From: Vibrio porteresiae DSM 19223
GTDB lineage: Bacteria; Pseudomonadota; Gammaproteobacteria; Enterobacterales; Vibrionaceae
NCBI RefSeq assembly: GCF_024347055.1
Contig: NZ_AP024895.1
Span: 2,604,001-2,668,000, forward strand
Direction: 5' to 3'
DNA length: 64,000 nt
The position numbers were made by a program, and so were the translations under genes. The notes under the pieces were generated by a model. That model was not told the DNA's origin. It saw nothing but the letters and a program-made list of their open reading frames with translations, and did no database searches. This document shows, in pieces, positions 39,401 to 48,090 of this stretch; within the stretch, counting starts at the first letter, position 1, and every line of letters begins with the position of its first letter.

Positions 39401-41359
39401 TTGATCGTCATCGATAAGTTCATCGAGTAACGCAGTACTACCATCAGAGAGGTCTAAATCGAAATCCTCTTCCAGATCGCCAGTTTCTTCGTTAAGCAAT
39501 TCATCTAAGGTTTCGCCCGCTTGCAACTTTGCCAGCAAGTCATCATCTTCCTCAGCATGTTTTGCTTCTTCAGGGTCTTGCAGTAGTTCATCTAATAACG
39601 CGACGCTGTCATCTTCAACAATCGGTGCACTGGTATTAACGACTTGTTCATCCAGTAGCTTATTGAGTAACTCTTCTTCATCGGAAGCAGGCGCAGTAGT
39701 TGCGAAAGCACTCTCATCAAGGGCTTCTTTTTCCAACGTTTCTAGATCGGCTTGCGACTCTATATTGCTAAACAGTGAGTCCAGCTCATCATCAGAAGCG
39801 AGGCTATCGCTCAAATCGAGGTCATGCTCTTCGTCTAATAACGCTCCTTTGCCCAGATCAAGTTCATCTGTCGTGGTGGCATCATCGTCATCGAGGAAAG
39901 CGTCAAAATCGACCTCTTCGTCAGTTGGGTCACTCTCACCATTTGCGAGTAACTCATCTAACAACGATTGATCCAACGAATCTGAGTCTAAATCTTCACC
40001 ATCCCCATCACCGGCAAGTAATGCTTCGATATCATCTTGAGATATTGAAGAGTTATCGTCGTCTGAGAGGTCGAATATGTCAGAACCAGCGTCATCTGCA
40101 GCGGCATCAAGCGTACGCTGCATTTCATCTAAACCAATTGCTGGTTCATCTTCCAGAGCCGAGGCAGATAGGTCAGCATCAAGATCCCCGTCATCACCGA
40201 TACCGGCAAACAGGTCTTCTCCATCTTCATCACCCAAATCGAAGTCAATGTCATCATCACTGAGTTCAGAGAAGAGTTCATCACCATCCTTGCTGTCGGT
40301 GACTGAGTCATCAAACAACGCTTCTTCACTGATATCACTTGAATCACCAAACAGGTCTTCATCCAATTTGAGATCGTCGTCATCCATATCCATTGGCTCT
40401 TCGCCAAGAGTGATAGGTTTTTCAGTGACAATGGGCTGTTCTAGGATCTGCGTCTCATCTTCGTTTTTACCTGAACGACGGTTGAGTAGCATTACCACCA
40501 GTAACGCAATTAAAACACCAGGAATCAGTGCTAGCCCAGCGACCAACCAAGTATTAGAAAGCAAACGATCCATCGTTGAAGGCGCTAAGCGCGCAGCCTC
40601 TTCGCGCTTACGTTTTTCTTCTTGCAGTAGCTTTTCAACTTCACTGCGAATACGGTTTTCATCACCTAACTGCTGTTTCAAGCCAGTCACTTCATTTTGT
40701 ACATCACTGAGCATCAAACGCAGGCGATGATTCTTCTCTTCCAGAGCCAGCAACTCAGTTTGCGAACTACTCAGCTCTTTTTGCAAAGCATCCGCTTCTT
40801 TACCCGTAGGTGCGGCCGTAGCTTGTGCTGTTGTTGACGCGACTTTTGCTGGAGTTGCAGTTGCTGCATTAGGCGCTGCAGGTGCTGACGATTCGTCTGT
40901 TTTTTCTGGCTTAGGTGTTTCATTAGTCAAGCGAGCTTGATGCGCTTGCATCACGCGCACGGCTTCTTCTGTGGTCGCGCTTTGCACTTGCGCTAATGAA
41001 GGAATTCTTAAGGTGCTACCCGGTATGAGGGTGTGGATATTCTGATTTTCAAATGCTTGAGGGTTTAGACGATAAATCGCGAGCAGCGTCTGCTGAACTG
41101 AAACTCGTGGCGAAGGACGAAGCCGAGTCGCGATCGACCATAACGTATCTTTGGCCGTTGTGGGACCAAAAAATTGGGCGGGCTGATTTTCAGCAGCGAC
41201 GGCTTGCGAGTTACGTACGACTTCACTGTTGTACTGAGGGGTAGATTGAACTTGGCCCGATGGCCCTAGAAGACGAATCCCCTCCGCGCTCACAACAGAA
41301 GTCTGAGTCACGGCTGCTACTGCAACGGGCAATAGCAAACGCTTAAAAAATTGACGCAT
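36419..41359 (-). CDS. hubP: Polar landmark protein HubP (FimV family)
   Basis: 1646 residues from the ATG at 41359. In order: signal peptide (about 1-25), LysM-like peptidoglycan-binding domain (about 67-121), Ala/Pro/Thr linker, coiled coil (about 186-256), one membrane helix (about 270-292), a very acidic cytoplasmic region, eleven acidic repeats (891-1400), and a C-terminal FimV domain (about 1590-1640, with LDLAKMYVEMNDKKGAIKLLEEAI). In V. cholerae HubP gathers ParA1, ParC and FlhG-type ATPases at the pole and so links chromosome origin, chemotaxis and flagellum placement. Position between truA and glnS and the architecture agree. The ribosome site is weak; a start 69 nt upstream is possible but would bury the signal peptide. 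Confidence 0.93.
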   Translation of the reverse strand: MRQFFKRLLLPVAVAAVTQTSVVSAEGIRLLGPSGQVQSTPQYNSEVVRNSQAVAAENQPAQFFGPTTAKDTLWSIATRLRPSPRVSVQQTLLAIYRLNPQAFENQNIHTLIPGSTLRIPSLAQVQSATTEEAVRVMQAHQARLTNETPKPEKTDESSAPAAPNAATATPAKVASTTAQATAAPTGKEADALQKELSSSQTELLALEEKNHRLRLMLSDVQNEVTGLKQQLGDENRIRSEVEKLLQEEKRKREEAARLAPSTMDRLLSNTWLVAGLALIPGVLIALLVVMLLNRRSGKNEDETQILEQPIVTEKPITLGEEPMDMDDDDLKLDEDLFGDSSDISEEALFDDSVTDSKDGDELFSELSDDDIDFDLGDEDGEDLFAGIGDDGDLDADLSASALEDEPAIGLDEMQRTLDAAADDAGSDIFDLSDDDNSSISQDDIEALLAGDGDGEDLDSDSLDQSLLDELLANGESDPTDEEVDFDAFLDDDDATTTDELDLGKGALLDEEHDLDLSDSLASDDELDSLFSNIESQADLETLEKEALDESAFATTAPASDEEELLNKLLDEQVVNTSAPIVEDDSVALLDELLQDPEEAKHAEEDDDLLAKLQAGETLDELLNEETGDLEEDFDLDLSDGSTALLDELIDDDQAPINDLQLSEDPELIEMEQDTPAVQNDAEGVDLFDELLEIEQAAEPEKDEPFDSEHFIDDLISNVPEQDPLLGEFDFSAESEPKTAADDDGFDFNPEIEGTVSNEPEPVANEFGVPQDDDWLIDDEESLEPLESDDAIFDLAEQELPENADRAGLEPVVSETQPQMETLEPQVALDGQESTPEPEAEREEESLLANQTAEESDDEFALDDFDLSDNEPEEVTEAPVESSEPVSSAEPEDEFALDDFDLGDEELPEFTEEDALASVSEEPEELTEARAESSEPVSSTEPEDEFALDDFDLGDEELPEFTEEDALASVASEPGEVVSDSIDDDEFELGDFEVGDEELPEFTEEDVLASVSEEPEELTEAPAESSEPVSSAEPEDEFALDDFDLGDEELPEFTEEDALASVSEEPEELAEAPVELSEPLASAEPEDEFALEDFDLGDEELPEFTEEDALASVSEEPEELTEAPAESSEPVASAAPEDEFALDDFDLGDEELPEFTEEDALASVSEEPEELAEASAELSEPVVSEEPEDEFALDDFDLGDEELPEFTEEDALASVAGEPGEVVSDSIGDDEFELGDFDLGDEELPEFTEEDALASVSEEPEELAEASAELSEPVVSEEPEDEFALEDFDLGDEELPEFTEEDALASVASEPGEVVSDSIDDDEFELGDFEVGDEELPEFTEEDALASVASEPGEVVSDSIDDDEFELGDFEVGDDELPEFTEEDALASVFSEPAVVADESEDDDFSLDTADLDDPLAEPVVTEPEPAEANPVAHSANDIDREYQEQSLNNWLDETPSEQAPFRFDKPIDARTIDSAGMDIDAMLEMGGEDWNGFNLTPEQQAEIPDDVPADEEAVWNSDIQNQSPDVVKENWGQQENIENYEPNKKYMTIDELMAQVEQDDERFNPDDEELKLDVGLSEFPDVIGTISNIDVDLNAEAAGKLDLAKMYVEMNDKKGAIKLLEEAIVDGDDEIRRQAKHLIDVLNGRA
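37160..38689 (-). repeat. Eleven acidic repeats of two lengths in hubP
   Basis: Eleven units share a core of about 23 residues, EDEFALDDFDLGDEELPEF plus TEED. In transcription order the tails give long (51 aa, 153 bp) and short (41 aa, 123 bp) units: L S L L L L S L S S S, the last one residue shorter and diverged. The total of 510 residues fits the coordinates exactly. Long tails contain EEPEEL and a Glu/Ser-rich piece; short tails read SEPGEVVSDSI. DNA identity between units is high. Confidence 0.95.
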
Positions 41360-41545
41360 ATAAGGCTCAGCTATGTGCTTGGATAAATTAAAAAGAGATC
41401 TGTTAAATATATCGGAATCATGGGACAAAACTATAGAAACAAACGCAAAAAATGTGTGTAGCTACTAATAATCGCATAAATCTCACACTAATTTGTTTCA
41501 AACCGCCGTCTGTCCTACAACAGCGTATGTAATCTTGAGAAAAAA

Positions 41546-41571
41546 ATAAAGCCAGCATTGACGCTGGCTTT
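41546..41571 (-). terminator. Rho-independent terminator of glnS
   Basis: AAAGCCAGC and GCTGGCTTT pair around a 6-nt loop. On the minus strand ATTTTTTTC follows. It is about 23 nt past glnS. Confidence 0.87.
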
Positions 41572-41593
41572 AACATTTTCTTACTGCAACACG

Positions 41594-43264
41594 TTATTCT
41601 GCTTCAATTTTGGCCCAAGTGTCACGCAGGCCGACAGTGCGGTTGAAGACTAAAGCATCTGCTTTAGAGTCTTTGTTATCAGCACAGAAGTAGCCAATAC
41701 GTTCAAATTGGTAACCAAACTCTGGTTTTGCAGTCGCCAAACTTGGTTCAACAAAGCCTTGAACTTTTTGCAGTGAATCTGGGTTGATTGTTTCTGCGAA
41801 GTTAGATGCTGCACCTGGGTTTGGTACAGTAAATAGGCGTTCGTAGAGACGGAATTCAGCAGGAAGTGCTTTCGCCACAGAAACCCAGTGAATTACCCCT
41901 TTCACTTTACGACCGTCTGCTGGGTTTTCACCTAGCGTCGCTGGATCGTAAGTACAGTAGATAGTTGTGATGTTGCCTTCAGCATCTTTTTCTACGCGTT
42001 CAGCTTTAATAATATAAGCGCCACGTAGACGAACTTCTTTACCTAGAACCAAACGTTTGTATTTCTTGTTTGCTTCTTCACGGAAGTCTTCACGTTCAAT
42101 CCAAACTTCACGAGTAAACGGAACTTCACGTTCGCCCATTTCTGGTTTGTTTGGATGATTGTGAATGTTTAGCATCTCAACTTTATCGGCATCGTAGTTT
42201 TCGATAACGATTTTAACTGGATCTAGCACAGCCATTGCGCGAGGTGCACGTTCGTTTAGGTCATCACGAATACAAGATTCAAGTGAGCCGTACTCGATCA
42301 TGTTTTCTTGCTTCGTTACACCTATACGTTTACAGAACTCACGCATAGATTCAGGAGTGAAACCACGACGACGTAAGCCAGAAATCGTTGGCATACGTGG
42401 GTCATCCCAACCGTTAACCAATTTTTCAGTCACGAGTTGGTTAAGCTTACGCTTAGACATCACAGTGTATTCAAGGTTTAGACGACTGAACTCGTACTGA
42501 CGTGGGTGACATTCAATAGAGATATTGTCTAGAACCCAGTCATACAGACGACGGTTGTCTTGGAATTCAAGAGTACACAGAGAGTGAGTAATGCCTTCCA
42601 GCGCATCAGAAATACAGTGAGTGAAATCGTACATTGGGTAAATGCACCATTTGTCACCGGTTTGGTGATGCTCAGCAAAACGCACACGGTACAACACTGG
42701 ATCGCGTAGAACGATAAAAGAAGAAGCCATATCGATTTTTGCACGCAGACATGCAGTACCTTCAGCAAAGCCACCTGTACGCATTTTTTCAAATAGCGCT
42801 AGGTTTTCTTCTACAGTGCGGTCACGGTATGGGCTGTGTTTACCTGGCTCGGTTAAAGTGCCACGGTATTCACGAATCTGCTCTGGACTTAGCTCTTCAA
42901 CATACGCTAAGCCTTTTTTAATCAATTCAATTGCATATTCGTATAGCTTATCAAAGTAATCTGAAGAGTAATGAGGTTCTCCAGACCATTCAAAGCCTAA
43001 CCATTTTACATCTTGTTTAATCGACTCAACGTATTCGAGATCTTCTTTTTCTGGGTTAGTGTCATCAAAACGAAGGTTACACTGTCCCTGATAGTCCTGA
43101 GCAATACCAAAGTTCAAACAGATAGATTTCGCGTGCCCAATATGCAGATAACCATTTGGTTCTGGTGGGAAACGAGTATGCACGCTATTGTGTTTACCAT
43201 CCGCTAAATCTTTGTCGATGATTTGGCGAATGAAGTTCGATGGACGAGCCTCAGCTTCACTCAT
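41594..43264 (-). CDS. glnS: Glutaminyl-tRNA synthetase
   Basis: A 556-residue class I synthetase. The HIGH motif is [12 protein letters not shown] (about residues 36-47) and the KMSKS-type loop is VMSKRKL (near 269). The C-terminal two anticodon-binding beta barrels are complete. It lies between hubP and nagE. Confidence 0.97.
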   Translation of the reverse strand: MSEAEARPSNFIRQIIDKDLADGKHNSVHTRFPPEPNGYLHIGHAKSICLNFGIAQDYQGQCNLRFDDTNPEKEDLEYVESIKQDVKWLGFEWSGEPHYSSDYFDKLYEYAIELIKKGLAYVEELSPEQIREYRGTLTEPGKHSPYRDRTVEENLALFEKMRTGGFAEGTACLRAKIDMASSFIVLRDPVLYRVRFAEHHQTGDKWCIYPMYDFTHCISDALEGITHSLCTLEFQDNRRLYDWVLDNISIECHPRQYEFSRLNLEYTVMSKRKLNQLVTEKLVNGWDDPRMPTISGLRRRGFTPESMREFCKRIGVTKQENMIEYGSLESCIRDDLNERAPRAMAVLDPVKIVIENYDADKVEMLNIHNHPNKPEMGEREVPFTREVWIEREDFREEANKKYKRLVLGKEVRLRGAYIIKAERVEKDAEGNITTIYCTYDPATLGENPADGRKVKGVIHWVSVAKALPAEFRLYERLFTVPNPGAASNFAETINPDSLQKVQGFVEPSLATAKPEFGYQFERIGYFCADNKDSKADALVFNRTVGLRDTWAKIEAE

Positions 43265-43461
43265 CTATAGCACCTCTAGTTTATTTAGTATTGTCAGTGT
43301 GAAAAATGTCTTTGTGCTCACAGGCCAATTCAACTGGCTAACAGTGAAGAACAAAGAATATTGCGGCTAATGATCCACAATTATTAAGTATTGCACAATA
43401 AAAAGTGCGGCTTTCTTATGATTATTTATCGTTACTGGTCGAATATCCTTCGTACCAGTCA

Positions 43462-43486
43462 CAAAAAGCCCTCCGAAGGGAGGGCT
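43462..43486 (-). terminator. Rho-independent terminator of nagE
   Basis: AGCCCTCC and GGAGGGCT form an 8-bp stem with a 4-nt loop. On the minus strand TTTTTGTG follows. Confidence 0.82.
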
Positions 43487-43508
43487 GAATAGTATGCTTG
43501 ATTGCACG

Positions 43509-45083
43509 TTATGGCAATGTCACATTGGACAAGTCTTCACTTGGATCAATGGATTTCATCTCACCGGCAACAATTTCAGCCAATGGTCCTAGCACAACTT
43601 GAAGATTGTTATTGCCCAACTTCACAACCCCCATCGCACCAAGTGCTTTTAGCGTTTTCTCGTCAATAACACTCATATCGTTCACGGTTAGGCGCAAACG
43701 AGTAATACAAGCATCGATATTGCTCAAATTTTCATGGCCACCAAGAGCTTTAAGATACTGTCTTGCTAAGCCACCTTTCGCTTGGTTTACTGCCGATTTT
43801 TGCGTAGCCACAGCGATATCGTCTTCACGACCAGGCGTTTTCAACTTGAATACTTTGATCGCGAAAGTGAACGTCACAAAGTAGATAAAGAAGAATACGA
43901 TACCGATAACCAGCAAGGTGACAGGCTTAGTTGCCAAACCCCAGTTAAGTACGAAGTCAATCAAGCCTGCAGAGAAACCAAATCCATCGAGTGTGCCAAA
44001 CATGTTCGCAACAACAAGAGAAAGGCCAGTAAATACCGCATGCAATGCATAAAGCGCAGGAGCTAGGAAGACAAACAGAAACTCAAGCGGCTCTGTAATA
44101 CCGGTTAGGAATGCACAGAAAGCCACAGAGAACAACACACCACCAACTTGGCTGCGTTTCTCTGCTGGTGCTGCTAGATACATCGCCAATGCTGCCCCTG
44201 GAAGACCAAACATCATGACAGGGAAGAAACCATTCATGAATTTACCAGCACTTAAATCGCCACCAAAGAAGCGGTTTAAGTCACCTGTTTTCACAGTTTC
44301 AGTAACCTGATTCACAACAGCGGTCACTTCAGGTGTCACGACATTGCTAAATTGGAAAGTGTGTTCCTGACCAACCACTAACGATTTCGCCAAGGTTGGA
44401 TCAACACACAGTTTAGTAATCGAAGGTAGCGCTTGACTCATTGAATGCGCGCCGGATACCAACACTTCCTGACAGCTTCCCATCCCGAACCAGAAATAAG
44501 AGTTCAGTACATGGTGTAGGCCCACTGGAATCAATGCACGGTTAAGTAGACCATACGCAAATTCACCAATAGAGCCAGAGTTAGCGATACCATGTGCAAC
44601 GCTATCTAGACCCGCTTGGATACTTGGCCAAACCTGGCCCAAAATAGCACCAGCAATGACCGAAAACACCCCTGCCACGATAGGTACTAAACGTTTACCA
44701 GAGAAAAAGGCTAACCATTCTGGCAGGCGAGTATTATGAAAAGCATTATAAGAGTGACCAGCAATAATACCGGCGAAAATACCACCGAAGAACGACATAT
44801 TAATCGTGCTATCAATGGTTTTCGTTGTTGCGGTTAAAACAAAGTAGGCAACGGCACCTGCAATACCTGCAGCACCTGCGCCGTCGACAGATAAGCCGAC
44901 CGCAATACCCAAACCAAATAATAGTGGAAGATTGTCAAAGATAGCCCCACCAGCACTTGCCATAAATGGGATATCAAGAAGATCCCCTTGTCCCAATCGC
45001 AGCAATAAGGCGGCAACGGGTAAAGTGGCGATAGGCAACATTAGCGCCTTACCCAACTTTTGTGCATAACCTAAAACGTTCAC
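43509..45083 (-). CDS. nagE: N-acetylglucosamine PTS permease EIICB
   Basis: 524 residues: a membrane EIIC domain (about 1-370) and a C-terminal EIIB domain (about 430-510) with the phosphorylated cysteine in NIDACITRLRL. It imports GlcNAc as GlcNAc-6-phosphate. There is no EIIA domain, unlike the 648-residue E. coli NagE, so phosphate should come from a separate IIA, probably IIA-Glc. The GTG at 45083 gives MNVLGYAQKLGKALMLP and has GGAG upstream; an ATG 72 nt earlier has no such site. Divergent from nagA-nagC. Confidence 0.94.
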   Translation of the reverse strand: MNVLGYAQKLGKALMLPIATLPVAALLLRLGQGDLLDIPFMASAGGAIFDNLPLLFGLGIAVGLSVDGAGAAGIAGAVAYFVLTATTKTIDSTINMSFFGGIFAGIIAGHSYNAFHNTRLPEWLAFFSGKRLVPIVAGVFSVIAGAILGQVWPSIQAGLDSVAHGIANSGSIGEFAYGLLNRALIPVGLHHVLNSYFWFGMGSCQEVLVSGAHSMSQALPSITKLCVDPTLAKSLVVGQEHTFQFSNVVTPEVTAVVNQVTETVKTGDLNRFFGGDLSAGKFMNGFFPVMMFGLPGAALAMYLAAPAEKRSQVGGVLFSVAFCAFLTGITEPLEFLFVFLAPALYALHAVFTGLSLVVANMFGTLDGFGFSAGLIDFVLNWGLATKPVTLLVIGIVFFFIYFVTFTFAIKVFKLKTPGREDDIAVATQKSAVNQAKGGLARQYLKALGGHENLSNIDACITRLRLTVNDMSVIDEKTLKALGAMGVVKLGNNNLQVVLGPLAEIVAGEMKSIDPSEDLSNVTLP

Positions 45084-45218
45084 GTGTTGTTCTCCAGTTT
45101 GATTTCCGTATCTTAACTTCTTTATGTGTAATGAATTGTGACTTTTTTTAGTCATTCAATTTAGTCACGGCCAGTGTATTCAGTTACTGTAACTAGGCAA
45201 ACTATCAGCCCCACATCT

Positions 45219-45234
45219 TGTGACATCAATCACC
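45219..45234. promoter_or_regulatory. CRP-binding site in the nag regulatory region
   Basis: TGTGACATCAATCACC differs from TGTGA-N6-TCACA by one base. It lies about 143 nt upstream of nagE and 370 nt from nagA, fitting catabolite control of GlcNAc genes. Confidence 0.65.
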
Positions 45235-45278
45235 AAAATATGCTTAACTTATGTTACAAATGGCGACATAGTCGAAAC

Positions 45279-45323
45279 TTATTTTACATTATGAAATATG
45301 ATATTTTCGCGCTATGATAGAAA
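45279..45323. promoter_or_regulatory. Candidate NagC operators
   Basis: Two AT-rich imperfect dyads lie in a row: TTATTTTACATTATGAAATA (45279-45298) and ATATTTTCGCGCTATGATAG (from 45301). Their TTT-n-GAAA and TTTTCGCG features resemble E. coli NagC boxes. The nearby ROK repressor gene is the obvious partner. The match is by eye. Confidence 0.45.
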
Positions 45324-45603
45324 AGGAATATTGTGGGTAAAGCACCCATATTTAGGTGATAAAACCATCAAGAATGAGCGTTTTAATAACATCTTTTTGG
45401 TTAGTTGTTTTCTGCTTGATAACATTAGGTTATAACGTTGATGAGATGATGAGTGCAGGAAAAAAAGTTTATTTCCGTTCTCTGACCATCACGTAATCAA
45501 AAAGCTGTGTTTTACACTGAGTGGTATGCGTCGAGCTGATCATGCGAATCAGCCCCTTGCGACATGTCTCAGCGAGCATTATGAGATATTTAAGGATTTG
45601 AAG

Positions 45604-46743
45604 ATGAAGTACGCGTTGATTAACGGCATTATCTACACTGGCTATGACAGATTAACCCAGCATGCAGTGGTGATTAATAATGACACCATCACTCAAGTAT
45701 GCCCTCAAGAGGTGTTGCCTGAAGATATTGACCTAATTGACGTCAACAGTGCGATTATTGCTCCAGGATTTATCGACTTACAACTGAACGGTTGTGGCGG
45801 TGTGATGTTTAATGATGACATCTCAACTAACGCGTTGAACATCATGCATAACGCGAACCTCAAGTCAGGCTGCACCAGCTTCTTACCTACTTTTATTACT
45901 TCTTCTGATGAGGATATGCTGCAAGCCATTGAGCAAACTCGCCAGTATATGGCGCAACATCCCAATCAAGTACTGGGTTTGCACCTAGAAGGTCCTTATC
46001 TCAATCCAGAGAAGAAAGGTATTCACAATATCGATTTCGTGCGCTCCTCTGATCAAAACATGATCGACACTATCTGCGCTAACCGCGATGTGATTGCCAA
46101 AGTGACCATGGCGCCTGAAGTCAATGATCATAAGCATATTAAGCAGCTTGCAGAAACGGGCATCGTTGTATCTCTTGGGCATACTAACTGCACATACCAA
46201 CAAGCCAGAGCTGGTTTTGCCTCCGGGATGACATTTGCAACGCATTTATTTAATGCGATGTCATCGATTACCGGTCGTGAACCAGGGGCGGTAGGTGCAG
46301 TATATGATTCTCAAGATGTATACACTGGCATCATCGCTGATGGGTTCCATGTCGACTACGCGAACATCCGAATCGCTAAGAAAATCAAGCAAGATAAGCT
46401 GATATTAGTGACCGATGCCACAGCTCCCGCAGGTGCTGAAATGGATTACTTTATTTTTGTAGGCAAGAAAGTATATTACCGAGATGGTAAGTGTGTTGAT
46501 GAGCATGGCACACTTGGCGGTTCAGCGCTCACCATGATTCAAGCGGTGAAAAATGCAGTTGAACACGTAGGTATCGCTTTAGACGAAGCATTGCGGATGG
46601 CAACACTCTATCCTGCCAAAGCGATGAAACTTGATCATAAACTGGGCAAACTCGCTCCAGATACCGTCGCCAACCTGGCGATTTTTGATCAAGATTTTCA
46701 GGTTAAAGCGACAATAGTTAACGGTAAGTATGAGCAAAATTAG
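45604..46743 (+). CDS. nagA: N-acetylglucosamine-6-phosphate deacetylase
   Basis: A 379-residue amidohydrolase that turns GlcNAc-6-P into glucosamine-6-P and acetate. [16 protein letters not shown] (near residue 127), [13 protein letters not shown] and [16 protein letters not shown] hold the metal and substrate residues; [11 protein letters not shown] holds the catalytic Asp. The ATG at 45604 gives [13 protein letters not shown], the family start. nagC follows after 2 nt. Confidence 0.95.
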   Translation: MKYALINGIIYTGYDRLTQHAVVINNDTITQVCPQEVLPEDIDLIDVNSAIIAPGFIDLQLNGCGGVMFNDDISTNALNIMHNANLKSGCTSFLPTFITSSDEDMLQAIEQTRQYMAQHPNQVLGLHLEGPYLNPEKKGIHNIDFVRSSDQNMIDTICANRDVIAKVTMAPEVNDHKHIKQLAETGIVVSLGHTNCTYQQARAGFASGMTFATHLFNAMSSITGREPGAVGAVYDSQDVYTGIIADGFHVDYANIRIAKKIKQDKLILVTDATAPAGAEMDYFIFVGKKVYYRDGKCVDEHGTLGGSALTMIQAVKNAVEHVGIALDEALRMATLYPAKAMKLDHKLGKLAPDTVANLAIFDQDFQVKATIVNGKYEQN

Positions 46744-46745
46744 TC

Positions 46746-47960
46746 ATGAATGGCGGACAAATCGGCAACGTAGATCTTGTAAAACAATTAAATAGCGCAG
46801 CAGTATATCGTTTAATTGATCAGCAAGGACCCATTTCTCGAATTCAAGTTGCCGATGTCAGTCAACTGGCACCAGCGAGTGTCACTAAGATCACTCGCCA
46901 ATTACTTGAACGTGGTCTAATTAAAGAGGTAGCACAGCAAGCTTCCACTGGTGGACGCCGTGCTATTTCTCTAGAAACGGAAACCAAGCCCTTTCACTCA
47001 GTCGCGGTACGTCTTGGCCGTGACTATATCCAGCTAGGTCTTTATGACCTCAGCGGTAAAGAGCTTTGTTCTTTAAATCAAGACTTTCCTTATTCTGACC
47101 AACACCAGTTAGTGGAAGGTCTAATCCAATTCATCGAAGTTTTTATCAATAGCAATCAAGAGCAAATCCAGCAACTGATCGCGATTGGTATTGCCCTCCC
47201 CGGCTTAGTGAACCCAGAAAGCGGCGTGGTTGAATACATGCCTCACGTTGATGTCGACACCATGGCCATTGGTGATACCGTCCGCGACTATTTCAAAGTT
47301 GCTTGTTTTGTTGGCAATGATGTCCGTGGCATGGCGCTAGCTGAACACTATTTTGGTGCCAGCCAAGATTGCCAAGACTCCATTTTGATCAGTGTCCACC
47401 GCGGTGCAGGCGCCGGTATTATCGTTAATGGGCAAGTCTTTTTAGGCCATAACCGTAACGTAGGTGAAATTGGTCACATTCAAATCGATCCGCTCGGCGA
47501 ACAATGCCAATGTGGCAATTTTGGCTGCCTAGAAACCGTTGCAGCCAACCCAGCCATCGTGCGCCAAGTAAAAAAACGGGTTGCACAAGGTTACCCAACC
47601 TCTTTAGCGAACGAAGAGAAGATCACTATCGATACGATTTGTGAGCATGCGTTAGCGGGTGATGAGTTAGCCAGCCAAGCCCTCATTAAAGTTGGGAATT
47701 ACTTAGGCAAAGCGGTTGCGATTACCGTTAACCTATTCAATCCACAAAAAATTGTCATTGCTGGACAGATAACTCAAGCACAAGAACTTATTTTCCCAGC
47801 CATCTACCGCAATGTGGCGAATCAGTCGTTGCGAGTCTTCCATCGCCAACTGCCCATCGTTGCGTCACAAATTGATAAACAACCAACGTTGAGTGCCTTT
47901 GCGATGATCAAACGCGCAATGCTTAACGGCGTTTTGCTGCAGAAACTACTCGAAAACTAG
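46746..47960 (+). CDS. nagC: ROK-family transcriptional regulator NagC
   Basis: 404 residues: an N-terminal winged helix-turn-helix (about 15-75, with ISRIQVADVSQLAPASVTKITRQL) and a ROK sugar-sensing domain with zinc site CQCGNFGCLE (near 258). It represses GlcNAc use genes until GlcNAc-6-P binds. Placement 2 nt after nagA and opposite nagE supports NagC rather than Mlc. Confidence 0.92.
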   Translation: MNGGQIGNVDLVKQLNSAAVYRLIDQQGPISRIQVADVSQLAPASVTKITRQLLERGLIKEVAQQASTGGRRAISLETETKPFHSVAVRLGRDYIQLGLYDLSGKELCSLNQDFPYSDQHQLVEGLIQFIEVFINSNQEQIQQLIAIGIALPGLVNPESGVVEYMPHVDVDTMAIGDTVRDYFKVACFVGNDVRGMALAEHYFGASQDCQDSILISVHRGAGAGIIVNGQVFLGHNRNVGEIGHIQIDPLGEQCQCGNFGCLETVAANPAIVRQVKKRVAQGYPTSLANEEKITIDTICEHALAGDELASQALIKVGNYLGKAVAITVNLFNPQKIVIAGQITQAQELIFPAIYRNVANQSLRVFHRQLPIVASQIDKQPTLSAFAMIKRAMLNGVLLQKLLEN

Positions 47961-47977
47961 TGCTACCGCACACCTTC

Positions 47978-48011
47978 CCGGTTTCATCACTAATCGAAAC
48001 GATGAAACCGG
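47978..48011. terminator. Hairpin after nagC
   Basis: CCGGTTTCATC and GATGAAACCGG form a perfect 11-bp stem with a 12-nt loop. No T-tract follows, so termination would be weak or factor-dependent. Confidence 0.5.
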
Positions 48012-48090
48012 ATCAAAATGCCGCTTTCCCTTACTAAATTACTCTACTCTATAGATAAAACGTTCTCGTAAAACAGTGAATTCATCGTCT

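Larger units (their letters stand above)
45084..45603. other. nagE-nagA divergent regulatory region
   Basis: About 520 bases without a gene. It holds a CRP site and two NagC-like sequences (listed separately), and promoters for both directions. Nothing else recognised. Confidence 0.6.
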
